Shown: piece after piece, positions 33,995 through 41,573 of the stretch
Position numbering within the stretch: position 1 is the stretch's first letter
How the letters are laid out: every line of letters starts with the position of its first letter
Origin: Taklimakanibacter sp021828105
Lineage (GTDB): Bacteria; Pseudomonadota; Alphaproteobacteria; Rhizobiales; Aestuariivirgaceae
Assembly (NCBI GenBank): GCA_021828105.1
Contig: JAKATG010000010.1
Coordinates: forward strand, 124,001-188,000
Direction of reading: 5' to 3'
DNA: 64,000 bases
Notes under the pieces: generated by a model
Database searches by the model: none
What the model was told of the DNA's origin: nothing
The model's input: the letters and a program-made list of their open reading frames with translations, nothing else
Translations under genes and position numbers: made by a program

Positions 33995-34188
33995 CGATTT
34001 CCTCGCTTCAGCCCCAGTTCCACCAGCCGGCGGATCGCTTCCGACCGGCTAGGGATGTCTGACTGAGCACGCCGCCACTCATCGATCTCGCCAAGCGGGC
34101 CTGCCTGCAACCTAACCAGGACCGGCGTCCCGGTCTCAGGAGCGCGCTTCCGTGGTGATTTCGTGATTTCATGAGTTGCTTTTGCCAT
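33991..34188 (-). CDS. Ribbon-helix-helix DNA-binding protein
   Basis: A 65-residue basic protein: a strand region (GTPVLVRLQAGPLGEIDEWR) and then IPSRSEAIRRLVELGLKRGN, the standard helix pair of RHH regulators. It is translated first in a two-gene operon with the membrane protein and probably represses that operon. The 34189-34205 stretch upstream contains TGATTTCGTGATTTCATGA-like and TGTCGTGATATCACG palindromic bases, a candidate operator. Confidence 0.6.
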   Translation of the reverse strand: MAKATHEITKSPRKRAPETGTPVLVRLQAGPLGEIDEWRRAQSDIPSRSEAIRRLVELGLKRGNR

Positions 34189-34191
34189 GAT

Positions 34192-34207
34192 GTCGTGATA
34201 TCACGAA
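34192..34207. promoter_or_regulatory. Candidate RHH operator
   Basis: GTCGTGATATCACGAA contains the perfect palindrome CGTGATATCACG just before the start of the ribbon-helix-helix gene. A related half, GTGATTTCGTGATTTC, lies inside the gene start near 34154-34170. The location between divergent genes suits autorepression; this is inferred from sequence and position. Confidence 0.5.
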
Positions 34208-34270
34208 ATCAACTTGCGGTGCAAGTCGATCTTTCCCGGTGAAAATCCGAGACAAATGGGGAATAGCAAC

Positions 34271-34480
34271 ATGACGTTCCTAGAACTGGAGACCGAATTA
34301 GGCGATGCTTACAACGCCCATTATGAGTCGAGCCTAAGGCTGCGGCGCAGCGTGAATGCAGTGCTTGCGAAGCCCGCCACCTCGCTCGATGACGTTTTGC
34401 TTAGGCGCCAGCTTCTCATGCGCATCTACGAGGCCGGCCTGATTTCCGAGAGAGAGAATCTGCTTGAATGTACCATCTAG
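34271..34480 (+). CDS. Small helical protein
   Basis: A 69-residue protein starting MTFLELETELGDAYNAHYES, entirely helical, followed by LDDVLLRRQLLMRIYEAGLI. ATG 34271 is chosen because TGGGGAA lies nine bases ahead of it; an in-frame GTG/ATG further up would add residues that look random. It is followed by a good intrinsic terminator, which supports it as a real single-gene unit. The function is unknown. Confidence 0.5.
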   Translation: MTFLELETELGDAYNAHYESSLRLRRSVNAVLAKPATSLDDVLLRRQLLMRIYEAGLISERENLLECTI

Positions 34481-34507
34481 GTGCAGCGTCGAGTCTGACG
34501 ATGAAAG

Positions 34508-34536
34508 GCGGGCCTGATGTGGCCCGCTTATTTTTT
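34508..34536 (+). terminator. Intrinsic terminator
   Basis: GCGGGCC (34508-34514), loop TGATGT, GGCCCGC (34521-34527), then TTATTTTTT. It is a clean Rho-independent terminator for the small plus-strand gene 27 bp upstream. Confidence 0.85.
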
Positions 34537-34557
34537 CCGAGCCAGGCCGTCTGCGGC

Positions 34558-34851
34558 TCAGCTCCAATTCTCAACTTCAGGGCCGCCGCCCTCATCTACC
34601 TCACCGTTTGTGTCAATCCGGTGCCGGCGAAGGAGCCACGCCTCCACAGCCGGCCAGAACCGCTTGTTGGTGATCGCGTCACGCGGCGGGAAGCCTGGCT
34701 GAACCCGCAGCATGCTGAGCTTCTCGGTGCCGATGTTGAGCCTCTCCGCAAGCTCGGCATCGTTCAGATAGCAGCACCATTCCCGAGATCTTCGGACGGC
34801 GCGACAGCTCTGCCCGGTGTCGGAGGCTTTCACATTCGAGTCACTGCTCAC
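34558..34851 (-). CDS. Winged-helix/AlpA-like DNA-binding protein
   Basis: A 97-residue protein. The core YLNDAELAERLNIGTEKLSM followed by PPRDAITNKRFWPAVEAWLL is a MerR/AlpA-type helix-turn-helix with wing, as seen in excisionases. The tail is acidic. It overlaps the XRE regulator gene by 11 bases and forms with it a minus-strand pair next to the right att site, fitting control of excision or of the element's repressor state. Confidence 0.65.
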   Translation of the reverse strand: MSSDSNVKASDTGQSCRAVRRSREWCCYLNDAELAERLNIGTEKLSMLRVQPGFPPRDAITNKRFWPAVEAWLLRRHRIDTNGEVDEGGGPEVENWS

Positions 34852-35089
34852 GGCCGCTGCTCACAGGCACCACCGCTATCGCGACGCCGAGCGCCTCCAG
34901 AAGCGGCGGAAGCGTCAGCAGCCCCAGTGCGCGACCGCGAGAGCCGTGCCAAGCCTCGACCTTCGAGGTGTAGCCGGCAACGAGACCGGCTCGCTTATCG
35001 AGTTCGGCCTGGCTCATACCCAGCTCTTGGCGCCGCGCAGCCAACGCCTCGATCAGATCGCTGTAATTGCGGATCCTACAATCTCGCAT
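34841..35089 (-). CDS. XRE-family helix-turn-helix regulator
   Basis: An 82-residue protein: LIEALAARRQELGMSQAELD, then KRAGLVAGYTSKVEAWHGSR and a C-terminal helix with LPPLLEALGVAIAVVP. That is the five-helix XRE/Cro fold, close to single-domain HipB-like regulators. It may be the repressor of the element. It is transcribed first in the pair and begins about 130 bp from the right att core. Confidence 0.75.
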   Translation of the reverse strand: MRDCRIRNYSDLIEALAARRQELGMSQAELDKRAGLVAGYTSKVEAWHGSRGRALGLLTLPPLLEALGVAIAVVPVSSGREQ

Positions 35090-35150
35090 AGCTTTTCGCG
35101 TGATGACCCGGTGATGCCGCTGGGCAATAGCATCGCAGCCCCCGCTTGGC

Positions 35151-35172
35151 TAGTCCCCCAAAGCGTCCCCCA
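35151..35172. repeat. Integrase arm-type sites, right
   Basis: TAGTCCCCCA followed four bases on by GTCCCCCA forms the same direct pair as at 19899-19921. It lies 47 bp inside the right att core. Matching pairs at both ends support arm-binding by one integrase. Confidence 0.6.
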
Positions 35173-35219
35173 GGTCTCGAAGCGGTTCAGTCTGTTGTGA
35201 TCTAACTCTTTGATTTCCT

Positions 35220-35295
<76 letters not shown>

Positions 35296-35445
35296 GTCCC
35301 GTGAAGGAATCTGGCGAGCGGCCCCTGGCCGTCTCGCGGGCGGTTCTCTAGCAAAGCGATCCCTGTGAGTCCAGCTATATCAAAGGGATCGGTGGATAAG
35401 ACAAAAAGCCGCCAGTCGGCCGCCCGCGTGCTCTTATTCAGGGGA

Positions 35446-35463
35446 TCCCGGCTTGCGCCGGGA
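35446..35463. repeat. Short GC-rich hairpin (REP-like)
   Basis: TCCCGGC-TTGC-GCCGGGA, followed by TGACGGG, is a frequent intergenic palindrome type in Alphaproteobacteria. It lies behind the VOC gene stop and may end or protect that transcript. There is no T-tract, so it is not a classical terminator. Confidence 0.55.
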
Positions 35464-35494
35464 TGACGGGTGGGGAGGGGCTGAGAGCTAGGTG

Positions 35495-35866
35495 CTAGGC
35501 CACTTCGTCGATCATGGCTTCGATATTGTAGCCATCAGGATCGAGGATGAAGCAGGCATAGTAATTGGGGGTGTATTCGGGGCGGGGGCCTGGTGGGCCA
35601 TTGTCGCGACCGCCCGCGGCCAAGGCAGCGCGGTGGAATTCATCGACATCGGCCTTGCTTTTGACCCTGAGGGCGACATGGACGCGGGTCAGAGGCGGTT
35701 TCGTCTCCGCCTGCATGATCTCGAACAGCCCGTCATCGATGTCGAAGGCCCAGAACGTGCCTTCATCGCCGAAGGCGATGCGATAGCCCAGGCCCGCAAA
35801 GGCCTTCTCGTAGAAGAGCTTGCTCCTGGCGAGGTCGCTCACCTGAAGCGTGACATGGTCGATCAT
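35495..35866 (-). CDS. VOC/glyoxalase-family protein
   Basis: A 123-residue single-VOC-module protein from MIDHVTLQVSDLARSKLFYE. The two beta-alpha-beta-beta-beta halves are visible, with metal-ligand candidates His3-type at IDHV, Glu in GLFEIM, His in RVHVALRV and Glu in NIEAMIDE. Members bind a divalent metal and act on glyoxal-like or aromatic substrates, or give resistance to antibiotics; the substrate here is unknown. Met at 35866 is preferred to the longer frame start (35920) because VOC proteins of this type begin with M-I-D-H. Confidence 0.85.
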   Translation of the reverse strand: MIDHVTLQVSDLARSKLFYEKAFAGLGYRIAFGDEGTFWAFDIDDGLFEIMQAETKPPLTRVHVALRVKSKADVDEFHRAALAAGGRDNGPPGPRPEYTPNYYACFILDPDGYNIEAMIDEVA

Positions 35867-36056
35867 GTAGGGTCCCGAAACGAAGCTTCCCGGACCCATC
35901 ATAGGCGCCAAGGCGCCCAAGGCTCAATTGCCGGGGTTCCTGCATCTGGCTGGAGCAGGGCGATGCTTTCAAGGGCATTTGCCTTGGTCGACGAAGAGCC
36001 CCCCGCCCTTCGGGCACCCGGCCCAGCCTCCGCTTGCGCTCCGGCGCTCGGCGCTC

Positions 36057-36079
36057 AAAAAGGTCCACTGGACCTTTTT
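36057..36079. terminator. Bidirectional hairpin terminator
   Basis: AAAAAGGTCC-ACT-GGACCTTTTT is a 10 bp perfect stem with A- and T-tracts on both sides. It lies between the ends/starts of the anti-sigma gene (ends 36158) and the VOC gene and can stop transcripts from either side. Flanking 36000-36055 is GC-rich and repetitive with no gene. Confidence 0.75.
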
Positions 36080-36157
36080 GCCGGCTTCGCCGTCGCGCCT
36101 CGCCCCATTGCTTCGCAACGGGAGAGGGGGAAACTCGAGACAGGTCGCCAATCGCGG

Positions 36158-36943
36158 CTACAGAAGCTCAGGCAGCTTGCCGAGCTCGCTCTCGTCGAGA
36201 TCGGATACGGCCCAGAAGGTCATGTTCGCGGCCGTCCAGGAGACGATATTGTAGCCATCGATGCGCAGATGCGACGTCATGGCGGCATCGCTTCTGGCCG
36301 GCCAGATGAACAGGCTGATCTTGTGCAGGCGCCGCATATAGACGAGGGCGGCGACCCTCCTGCCGTCGACATAATCGAGACGGCCGCCTACGAGCTTGAA
36401 GCCGTCGCCGGCGAGATCCTTGACCAAAGGCGTGTAATCGAGCCGTCCAGCAAACCAGGGCTTGACCGTATGGGTGTCGAGAGAGGCGACCTGGACGGCA
36501 TTGTCCTGGAGGAGTGCCCGCATATGGGCGGCGAGAACGTCATGCGCCAGCGCCTGCTGGTCCTGGGCCCGCTCCGCCCACCACAAGGCCGCAGCGGCCG
36601 ACAGGACCGCGACCATGAGCATGGCCAGAGCCGGCCGGTACCAGGAGCGCCAATATTGTCCGAGCCGGTTGCCGACCATCGCCATCAAGGCAGGCCTGGC
36701 GCGGGGCAGCGGCGCTTCCGCCGCCTCGACGGCGAGGCTCGCCTTGAGGCGATGCGTGAGATGCGCGGGCGCCGCTTCGCGCAAGGGCCCGACCTGGCGG
36801 CCGAGCTTCGCAAGCTCGCTTTGATAGCGCGCGCAATCGGCGCATTCGGCGATATGCGCGACGAGCTCGTCGCGCTCACGGGCCGCAAGCTCGCCATCGA
36901 GCAAGGGGCCGATGCGCAAGTACCGCTCTTCGTTACAGCGCAT
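36158..36943 (-). CDS. Anti-sigma factor (ZAS type) for the ECF sigma
   Basis: A 261-residue inner-membrane protein. The N-terminus has the zinc-anti-sigma motif H-x3-C-x2-C (H30, C34, C37 in HIAECADC) which binds the sigma factor. A membrane segment (YRPALAMLMVAVLSAAAALW) follows at about 101-121, then a periplasmic sensor part with beta-type sequence (RLDYVDGRRVAALVYMRRL). Its start overlaps the sigma gene stop by 11 bases, so the partners are made in step. The signal is unknown. Confidence 0.9.
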   Translation of the reverse strand: MRCNEERYLRIGPLLDGELAARERDELVAHIAECADCARYQSELAKLGRQVGPLREAAPAHLTHRLKASLAVEAAEAPLPRARPALMAMVGNRLGQYWRSWYRPALAMLMVAVLSAAAALWWAERAQDQQALAHDVLAAHMRALLQDNAVQVASLDTHTVKPWFAGRLDYTPLVKDLAGDGFKLVGGRLDYVDGRRVAALVYMRRLHKISLFIWPARSDAAMTSHLRIDGYNIVSWTAANMTFWAVSDLDESELGKLPELL

Positions 36944-37490
36944 TCTTGTTCTCCTTGGCCATCAATTGCGCCAGCCGCTCGCGCAACTGGTCGCGCGCCC
37001 GGGCGAGGCGCGACATCACGGTCCCGATCGGAACCCCGGTCACTTGCGCGATCTCCTGGTAGCGCAGCTCTTCGAATTCGCGCAGCACGATCACCTCGCG
37101 AAAGGCCTCCGGCAGCTCCGCCAGAGCGCGCCTGACGAGCGCCTGCTCGGCGCGGCCGACAAGTGCGTCCTCGGGCGAGGGCGCATCGCTTGCCACCTCG
37201 AACGCAGCTTCATCGCGCTCGCGCCCCGGCGCTGCCGCCTCGAAGGAGATGACATTGCTGCGGCGCTGGCGCAAAGCCAGCCAGCGATAGGCGACATTGC
37301 GCACAATGGTGAGGAGCCAGGGCTTGATGTCGGCCCCGGCGCGCGTGTCGGCGGCACGGAAGGCGCGCAGATAAGCGTCCTGGACCACATCCTCGGCATC
37401 GGCCTGGTTGCGCAAGAGCCAGAAGGCAAGATTATAGGCGGCATCCATCAGCGGAAGCGCCTCGCGTTCGAATTCCGGCAGTGAGACCAT
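36933..37490 (-). CDS. ECF-type RNA polymerase sigma factor
   Basis: A 185-residue sigma-70 family group IV protein. Region 2 covers about 12-75 (NQADAEDVVQDAYLRAFRAA is region 2.2; KPWLLTIVRNVAYRWL is 2.4). Region 4 covers about 115-170 (LPEAFREVIVLREFEELRYQ, then EIAQVTGVPIGTVMSRLARA as its helix-turn-helix). It directs polymerase to stress promoters, probably the mirror-image pair in the 141 bp gap to the MBL gene. Held by the overlapping anti-sigma gene product. Confidence 0.95.
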   Translation of the reverse strand: MVSLPEFEREALPLMDAAYNLAFWLLRNQADAEDVVQDAYLRAFRAADTRAGADIKPWLLTIVRNVAYRWLALRQRRSNVISFEAAAPGRERDEAAFEVASDAPSPEDALVGRAEQALVRRALAELPEAFREVIVLREFEELRYQEIAQVTGVPIGTVMSRLARARDQLRERLAQLMAKENKNAL

Positions 37491-37519
37491 CGACGGCCCG
37501 GGCTAGTTCCTCGTCCCTA

Positions 37520-37549
37520 TAAGATTCCGCAGACCGTGGGTTTATTCCC
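37520..37549 (-). promoter_or_regulatory. Candidate ECF promoter for the sigma operon
   Basis: On the minus strand GGGAATAA (37549-37542), 16 bp spacer, then ATCTTA (37525-37520). It mirrors the element facing the MBL gene. Autoregulated ECF operons commonly have such AAT-containing -35 boxes; the assignment is inference. Confidence 0.5.
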
Positions 37550-37569
37550 GCGCCGGCGAGAAATAATCC

Positions 37570-37599
37570 GGGAATAACGCCAGCAGACCCTGAGTCTCC
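37570..37599 (+). promoter_or_regulatory. Candidate ECF promoter for the MBL-TPR-DoxX operon
   Basis: GGGAATAA (37570-37577), 16 bp spacer, GTCTCC (37594-37599), about 33 bp before the MBL start. The same -35 box and spacer occur in the opposite direction at 37549-37520, which suggests one sigma factor serving both operons. Confidence 0.55.
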
Positions 37600-37631
37600 T
37601 TGGACATACGATCCCACGCCAAGGAGGCCCC

Positions 37632-38600
37632 ATGCTCGATCTGTCACGCCGTCACTTCTTCCTGTCCGCCGCGGTCGCTACCGCCGCCTTCGGGCTCAAT
37701 GCCAAGCTCCTCATCCCGTCCGCCTTTGCCGGGACGGGCATCGATCCGGAGAAGGGCTTCTACAAATACAAGGTGGGCGAGATCGAGGTGACCGCCCTCT
37801 ATGACGGGATCTGGCGCAAGCCGCATGATCCCGCGTTCATCAAGAACGCCTCGGTCGCCGAGACCAAGGAGGCGTTGGCGCAAGCCGGCCTGCCGACGGA
37901 CTACATGCCCATCCCGCTCACCATCGTCGTCGTCACTGTGGGCGACAGGCACATCATGGTCGATTCAGGCTCGGGCGCGCAATGGCAGCCGACGGCGGGA
38001 CGGCTGCATGAGAACATGGCGAAAGCCCGGATCGATCCCGACAGAATCGAAACCATTCTCATCTCGCATTTTCATCCCGACCATATTTTCGGCCTGATGC
38101 ACAAGGGCAGCAACGCGCCGTTCTTTCCCAAGGCCGAGCTCATCGTGAGCGCCACCGAATATAAATGGTGGACGGAGCCCGGCCGCGTCGACAAATTGCC
38201 GGAAGCCCGCAAGGCGCTGGGCAAGCGGATCAACGCGGTCTTCCCCAAATGGAAGAATTTCACGCTGGTCGAGGGCGAGAAGGAGGTGGCGCCGGGTGTA
38301 ACGCTGGTGAGCACGCCCGGCCACACGCCCGGTCATTCCGCCTTCCTCGTGAGCTCGGGCGACCAGCAGCTCATGATCTCGAACGATGTCGCCTATGTGC
38401 CGGCGCTGCTCGCGCCCCATCCCGATTGGCAAGGCGCCTATGACCAGGACGGCCCGCTCGCCGTCCAGACCCGCAAGAGCCTCATCGACCGCATCATCGC
38501 CGACAAGCTCATGGTGTGCGGGGCGCATTTCCCGTTCCCGGGCGCCGGCAGCTTCGCCAAGGACGGCGCGGCCTATGCCTTCACGCCGGTCAGCTCTTAA
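37632..38600 (+). CDS. Exported metallo-beta-lactamase-fold hydrolase
   Basis: A 322-residue protein with a Tat-like leader (SRRHFFLSAAVATAAFG, residues 5-21), so it is probably exported folded to the periplasm. The zinc motif H-x-H-x-D-H is HFHPDH (146-151), and later ligands are in TPGHTPGHS and at GAHFPFPG. Members hydrolyse lactones, thioesters or phosphoesters; the substrate is unknown. AAGGAGG stands just before the ATG. It opens an operon with a TPR and a DoxX gene, likely controlled by the ECF sigma factor. Confidence 0.88.
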   Translation: MLDLSRRHFFLSAAVATAAFGLNAKLLIPSAFAGTGIDPEKGFYKYKVGEIEVTALYDGIWRKPHDPAFIKNASVAETKEALAQAGLPTDYMPIPLTIVVVTVGDRHIMVDSGSGAQWQPTAGRLHENMAKARIDPDRIETILISHFHPDHIFGLMHKGSNAPFFPKAELIVSATEYKWWTEPGRVDKLPEARKALGKRINAVFPKWKNFTLVEGEKEVAPGVTLVSTPGHTPGHSAFLVSSGDQQLMISNDVAYVPALLAPHPDWQGAYDQDGPLAVQTRKSLIDRIIADKLMVCGAHFPFPGAGSFAKDGAAYAFTPVSS

Positions 38601-38621
38601 CCGCTAACGCGTTTTGTTTAA

Positions 38622-38666
38622 CGCATCGGCTTATCCGAAAACCGCACACACTTTTCGGGCCGATGC
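38622..38666. repeat. Dispersed palindromic element, copy A
   Basis: CGCATCGGCTTATCCGAAAA, then CCG-CACACA-CTTTTCGG, then GCCGATGC. The same element recurs at 44625-44672 and a diverged form at 47995-48042. These are common Rhizobiales intergenic palindromes with an AAAACCG...CACTTTTC core. This copy lies between the MBL and TPR genes. Confidence 0.8.
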
Positions 38667-38684
38667 TCTGGAAAGGACCTTCTC

Positions 38685-39137
38685 ATGAAATCTCTGCGTT
38701 CCCTGATCGCCGGCACCTTCATCATCGCCGCAACCTTGCCGGCGCTCGCCGTCGACACCATGTCGAGCGCCGATGCGCCCGATCTCACCGCGGTGCGCGC
38801 CAGCATCGCGGCGAAAGACTTCAAGACCGCCATTGCCGATCTCAATGGGCTGATCCAGCAGGGCGTCCAGCATCCCGATATCTACAATCTCCTCGGCTAC
38901 AGCCTGCGCAAGAGCGGCGATAAGAAGACGGCGCTCAGCTACTACCTCAAGGCGCTTGAATTCGACCCCGATCACAAGGGCGCGCTCGAATATCTGGGCG
39001 AGCTCTATATGGAAATGGGCGACATGGCGAAGGCCGAGGCGAACAGGGCGCGCCTCAAGCTGCTGTGCCCCCAAGGCTGCGAAGAGCTCGAGGACCTGAG
39101 CCACGCCATCGCGCAGGCTTCGGCGAAGACGAACTGA
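38685..39137 (+). CDS. Exported TPR protein
   Basis: A 150-residue periplasmic protein with a signal peptide (MKSLRSLIAGTFIIAATLPA, cleavage after LALA-type residues near 22). Two to three tetratricopeptide units follow at about 40-125 (DIYNLLGYSLRKSGDKKTAL, SYYLKALEFDPDHKGALEYL). Such units bind partner proteins. Two Cys at the end (LLCPQGCEE) may form a disulfide. The DoxX gene starts two bases after its stop. Confidence 0.85.
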   Translation: MKSLRSLIAGTFIIAATLPALAVDTMSSADAPDLTAVRASIAAKDFKTAIADLNGLIQQGVQHPDIYNLLGYSLRKSGDKKTALSYYLKALEFDPDHKGALEYLGELYMEMGDMAKAEANRARLKLLCPQGCEELEDLSHAIAQASAKTN

Positions 39138-39138
39138 C

Positions 39139-39687
39139 ATGCTGGGCACGGCCGAGATCCTGGCGGTGGCTGTCGTCGGTCTCGGCCTCGCCGCGGCCTT
39201 CTGGGTGGAAACGCGCTTGATCCTGCGACCGCGATTCGTCACCGCGCAAAAGCCGGAAACAAGCGCGGGGCAGGAGGCATGGATGCACGAGTTGAAACCC
39301 TGGGGCGATCTCATGGGCCGCCTGCTGCTGGCGCAATTGTTCATCATCGAAGGATTGAGCAAGCTCGGCGACTATGCGGCGGCCCAGGCCTATGTGAGCC
39401 ATTACGGCCTCCCGGCGCTGCTTCTGCCGCCCGCCATCGCCACCGAGATCGGGGGCGGGCTCCTGATCGCGCTGGGCTGGCGGACGCGCCTCGTCGCCTT
39501 GGCGCTTGCCGGATTTTGCCTGGCCACGGCGGTGGTCTTTCACACGGATTTCGGCAATCGCGGCCAGCTCATCCATCTCGAGAAGGATTTGGCCCTTGCC
39601 GGCGCCTTTCTGCTTCTGTGGGTGCGGGGCGCCGGCCTTTTTTCCCTAGATGGCCGCGGGAAGAGGAAACCACGAAGCATTCGTTAA
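39139..39687 (+). CDS. DoxX-family membrane protein
   Basis: A 182-residue inner-membrane protein with an N-terminal span (ILAVAVVGLGLAAAFW) and the four-helix DoxX core (about 55-165: LLLAQLFIIEGLSKLGDY, LLLPPAIATEIGGGLLIALG, LVALALAGFCLATAVVFH, DLALAGAFLLLWVRG). DoxX proteins are linked to thiol stress, thiosulfate or quinone-related redox work. Co-transcription with the exported MBL and TPR proteins suggests an envelope stress module. Confidence 0.88.
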   Translation: MLGTAEILAVAVVGLGLAAAFWVETRLILRPRFVTAQKPETSAGQEAWMHELKPWGDLMGRLLLAQLFIIEGLSKLGDYAAAQAYVSHYGLPALLLPPAIATEIGGGLLIALGWRTRLVALALAGFCLATAVVFHTDFGNRGQLIHLEKDLALAGAFLLLWVRGAGLFSLDGRGKRKPRSIR

Positions 39688-39726
39688 TTCGACTGCCGGC
39701 TGCCCCTCTGGTAGTCTCGGCTAGGA

Positions 39727-40212
39727 ATGGTTACCGCGCATATCTTCGTCATTCCCGCTTTGGCGGCTGCCGTCTCCACCTTCACGGCGGCGACCGAGAG
39801 CACGCGCCCGCCGGACTTCGCCTGGCCCGTCGAGGGCAAGGTCATCGATGACGACGACGGTAAACGGAGCCCGGCCAGCACCCAAGGTGTCGACATCCTG
39901 GTGCCCGTGGGAACCGAGGTCAGGGCGAGCCTCGCCGGGACGGTGATCTATGCCGGCAATGGCGTCCAATCCTACGGCAATCTGATCCTCATCCGCCATG
40001 AGGGCGGCTGGGTGACCGTCTATGGCCACAATAGCGAGCTCTTCGTCAATCGCGGCGAGAAGGTCCAGGCAGGCGACGTCATCGCCAAGAGCGGCATGTC
40101 GGGCTTCGTGGCGCGCCCGGAACTGCATTTCGAGATCCGAAAAAAGCAATCGCCATGGAACCCGGCGGAGTTCCTGCCGCTTCTCAAACTACAGGAACCC
40201 GAAGGCCCCTGA
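39727..40212 (+). CDS. M23/LytM-domain protein, probably catalytically inactive
   Basis: A 161-residue protein with an N-terminal signal-like segment (AHIFVIPALAAAVSTFTAAT) and one LytM domain (about 45-150). The first zinc ligand His of the H-x3-D motif is replaced: the segment reads STQGVDILVP. The later part keeps VYGHNS and ELHFEIR. The pattern is like NlpD/EnvC-type factors, which activate amidases instead of cutting peptidoglycan. Here it would act in the periplasm in septal or wall turnover. No LysM domain is present, and the protein is short for an NlpD. Confidence 0.8.
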   Translation: MVTAHIFVIPALAAAVSTFTAATESTRPPDFAWPVEGKVIDDDDGKRSPASTQGVDILVPVGTEVRASLAGTVIYAGNGVQSYGNLILIRHEGGWVTVYGHNSELFVNRGEKVQAGDVIAKSGMSGFVARPELHFEIRKKQSPWNPAEFLPLLKLQEPEGP

Positions 40213-40227
40213 CCGGTGCGGCAGCTC

Positions 40228-40749
40228 ATGAAGGTCGTGACCCATAGATTCACCGATGACGGCGACATCCCCAATCATCCGCATTGGCCAATGATCGTCT
40301 ATCAAGAGGTGTTGAGCGAAACGGAAGCCGATGCGGCAGCGGCCTTCGAGGCGATCTTCGCCCGCCATGGCTGGGGCGATGGCTGGCGCAATGGCATCTT
40401 CGCCTTCCCGCACTACCATTCCAATGCCCATGAGGTCTTAGGCATTGCTCAGGGTGAAGCGATCGTGCGCTTCGGAGGAAATACCGGGCGAGAGTTCAAG
40501 GTCAGGAAGGGCGATGCGGTGCTGTTGCCCGCGGGAACCGGGCATCAGCGCCTGCTCGCCAGTGCCGATCTCCTGGTCATCGGCGCTTATCCGCCAGGTC
40601 CCGGCCGCGACCTCATGCGCTCAGGCGAGCCCGACAAGGCGCTCATCCGGGAGCGGGTACGGAAAGTTCCCAAGCCCGTCACCGATCCCCTCGCCGGAAA
40701 GGACGGGCCTTTGATCTCATTGTGGGAGTTGCAGGCTTCCAACGCCTGA
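40228..40749 (+). CDS. Cupin protein, YjlB type
   Basis: A 173-residue single-cupin protein. Motif 1 is FPHYHSNAHEVLGIAQGEAI (two His and one Glu as metal ligands), motif 2 LLPAGTGHQRLLAS. The flanking helices (WGDGWRNGIFAF) are typical of the YjlB subgroup, whose function is unknown. ATG 40228 begins MKVVTHRFTDDGDIPNHPHW; a GTG at 40216 is possible. It follows the LytM gene by 15 bases, though a functional link is not evident. Confidence 0.85.
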   Translation: MKVVTHRFTDDGDIPNHPHWPMIVYQEVLSETEADAAAAFEAIFARHGWGDGWRNGIFAFPHYHSNAHEVLGIAQGEAIVRFGGNTGREFKVRKGDAVLLPAGTGHQRLLASADLLVIGAYPPGPGRDLMRSGEPDKALIRERVRKVPKPVTDPLAGKDGPLISLWELQASNA

Positions 40750-41209
40750 AAAGGCCGGTTCCAAAGGGTTTTTGCATATCGGGGCGGCCCGCTTTCGCGG
40801 CAGCCCTTGGAAATAGGATTCACATTGATGCCAGGATGAAATGGGATTTGAGACCACGTCAAGAATAGGGGGCATTTGTTCTTCGCTCGTTTTCGCAAGG
40901 GCCCATTTCCGTTCAAGAAACAGGAACCTTCGTTCCTCATTTAATCCTGACGTGGTTTTTGGTACTGTCCTTGGGCATTGGCTGAATGGGATTCTTCGCA
41001 AGGCCAAACGTCATGCGGGGATCAAGGACGAGAAGTCATCCAACTCATGGACTGACGTTCGAGCGGTATTCCGTGTCCGTTCCGTCCGTGTTGCTGCCCT
41101 TAGGTCATATAATCAGATAATCAGGCAATTGTGACGAACGAGGACACTCGGCCCCCTACTTAGGACAGCAGCGCGTGACCAGGGCTGCGTCGCCGCCGCC
41201 ATGACCGGT
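40750..41209. other. 460 bp without a convincing gene
   Basis: The stretch is AT-richer than the flanks. Short frames on both strands (40841-41134 plus, 40717-41007 minus) look random. It holds two inverted pairs, ACCACGTCA (near 40853) with TGACGTGGT (near 40948) and AGGAACCTTCGTTCCT (near 40922), which may be structural or a terminator for the cupin transcript. Confidence 0.4.
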
Positions 41210-41449
41210 TTAAACCCGGCCATCCATGCGGCCATGAAGTTTTCGGGCGATCTCGCGCTCGGCGATCTCCTCGATCTGCCGCCGCTCGACGCCGATGTCG
41301 CGCAGCTGGCGGTCGGAAAGCTGCTCCAGCTCGTTGACGGCCTTGAAGCGCAGAAGCGGCTCGCCGAGCCGGGCAAGAGCGCGCTTGAAGAGACTGACGG
41401 CGACAGGCTCGCGGGCCTGGCGGAGGGGGAAACCGGTGGAGTTCGACAT
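41210..41449 (-). CDS. DUF1127 (YjiS-like) small protein
   Basis: A 79-residue protein. The signature ELEQLSDRQLRDIGVERRQI followed by EEIAERE (about 41-68) defines DUF1127. In Alphaproteobacteria such Arg-rich small proteins affect RNA turnover, phosphate and carbon metabolism. AAAGG lies before the ATG. It is divergent from the LysR gene, which suggests shared control. Confidence 0.9.
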   Translation of the reverse strand: MSNSTGFPLRQAREPVAVSLFKRALARLGEPLLRFKAVNELEQLSDRQLRDIGVERRQIEEIAEREIARKLHGRMDGRV

Positions 41450-41573
41450 GGTGGTGACCTTTCAGGAATACTTGAAGCTAATGTGATGATGGATAGATAG
41501 GGCATTGTATTTCCTTGAACAAACGACTAGTTTTCATCCCATCTGTTAGAGATTTTTGAAGATCGGCACCGCC

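Noticed and set aside
40717..41134. Two opposite frames of about 97 residues
   Set aside because: Neither has a ribosome site, family features or consistent codon use; the stretch is treated as non-coding.
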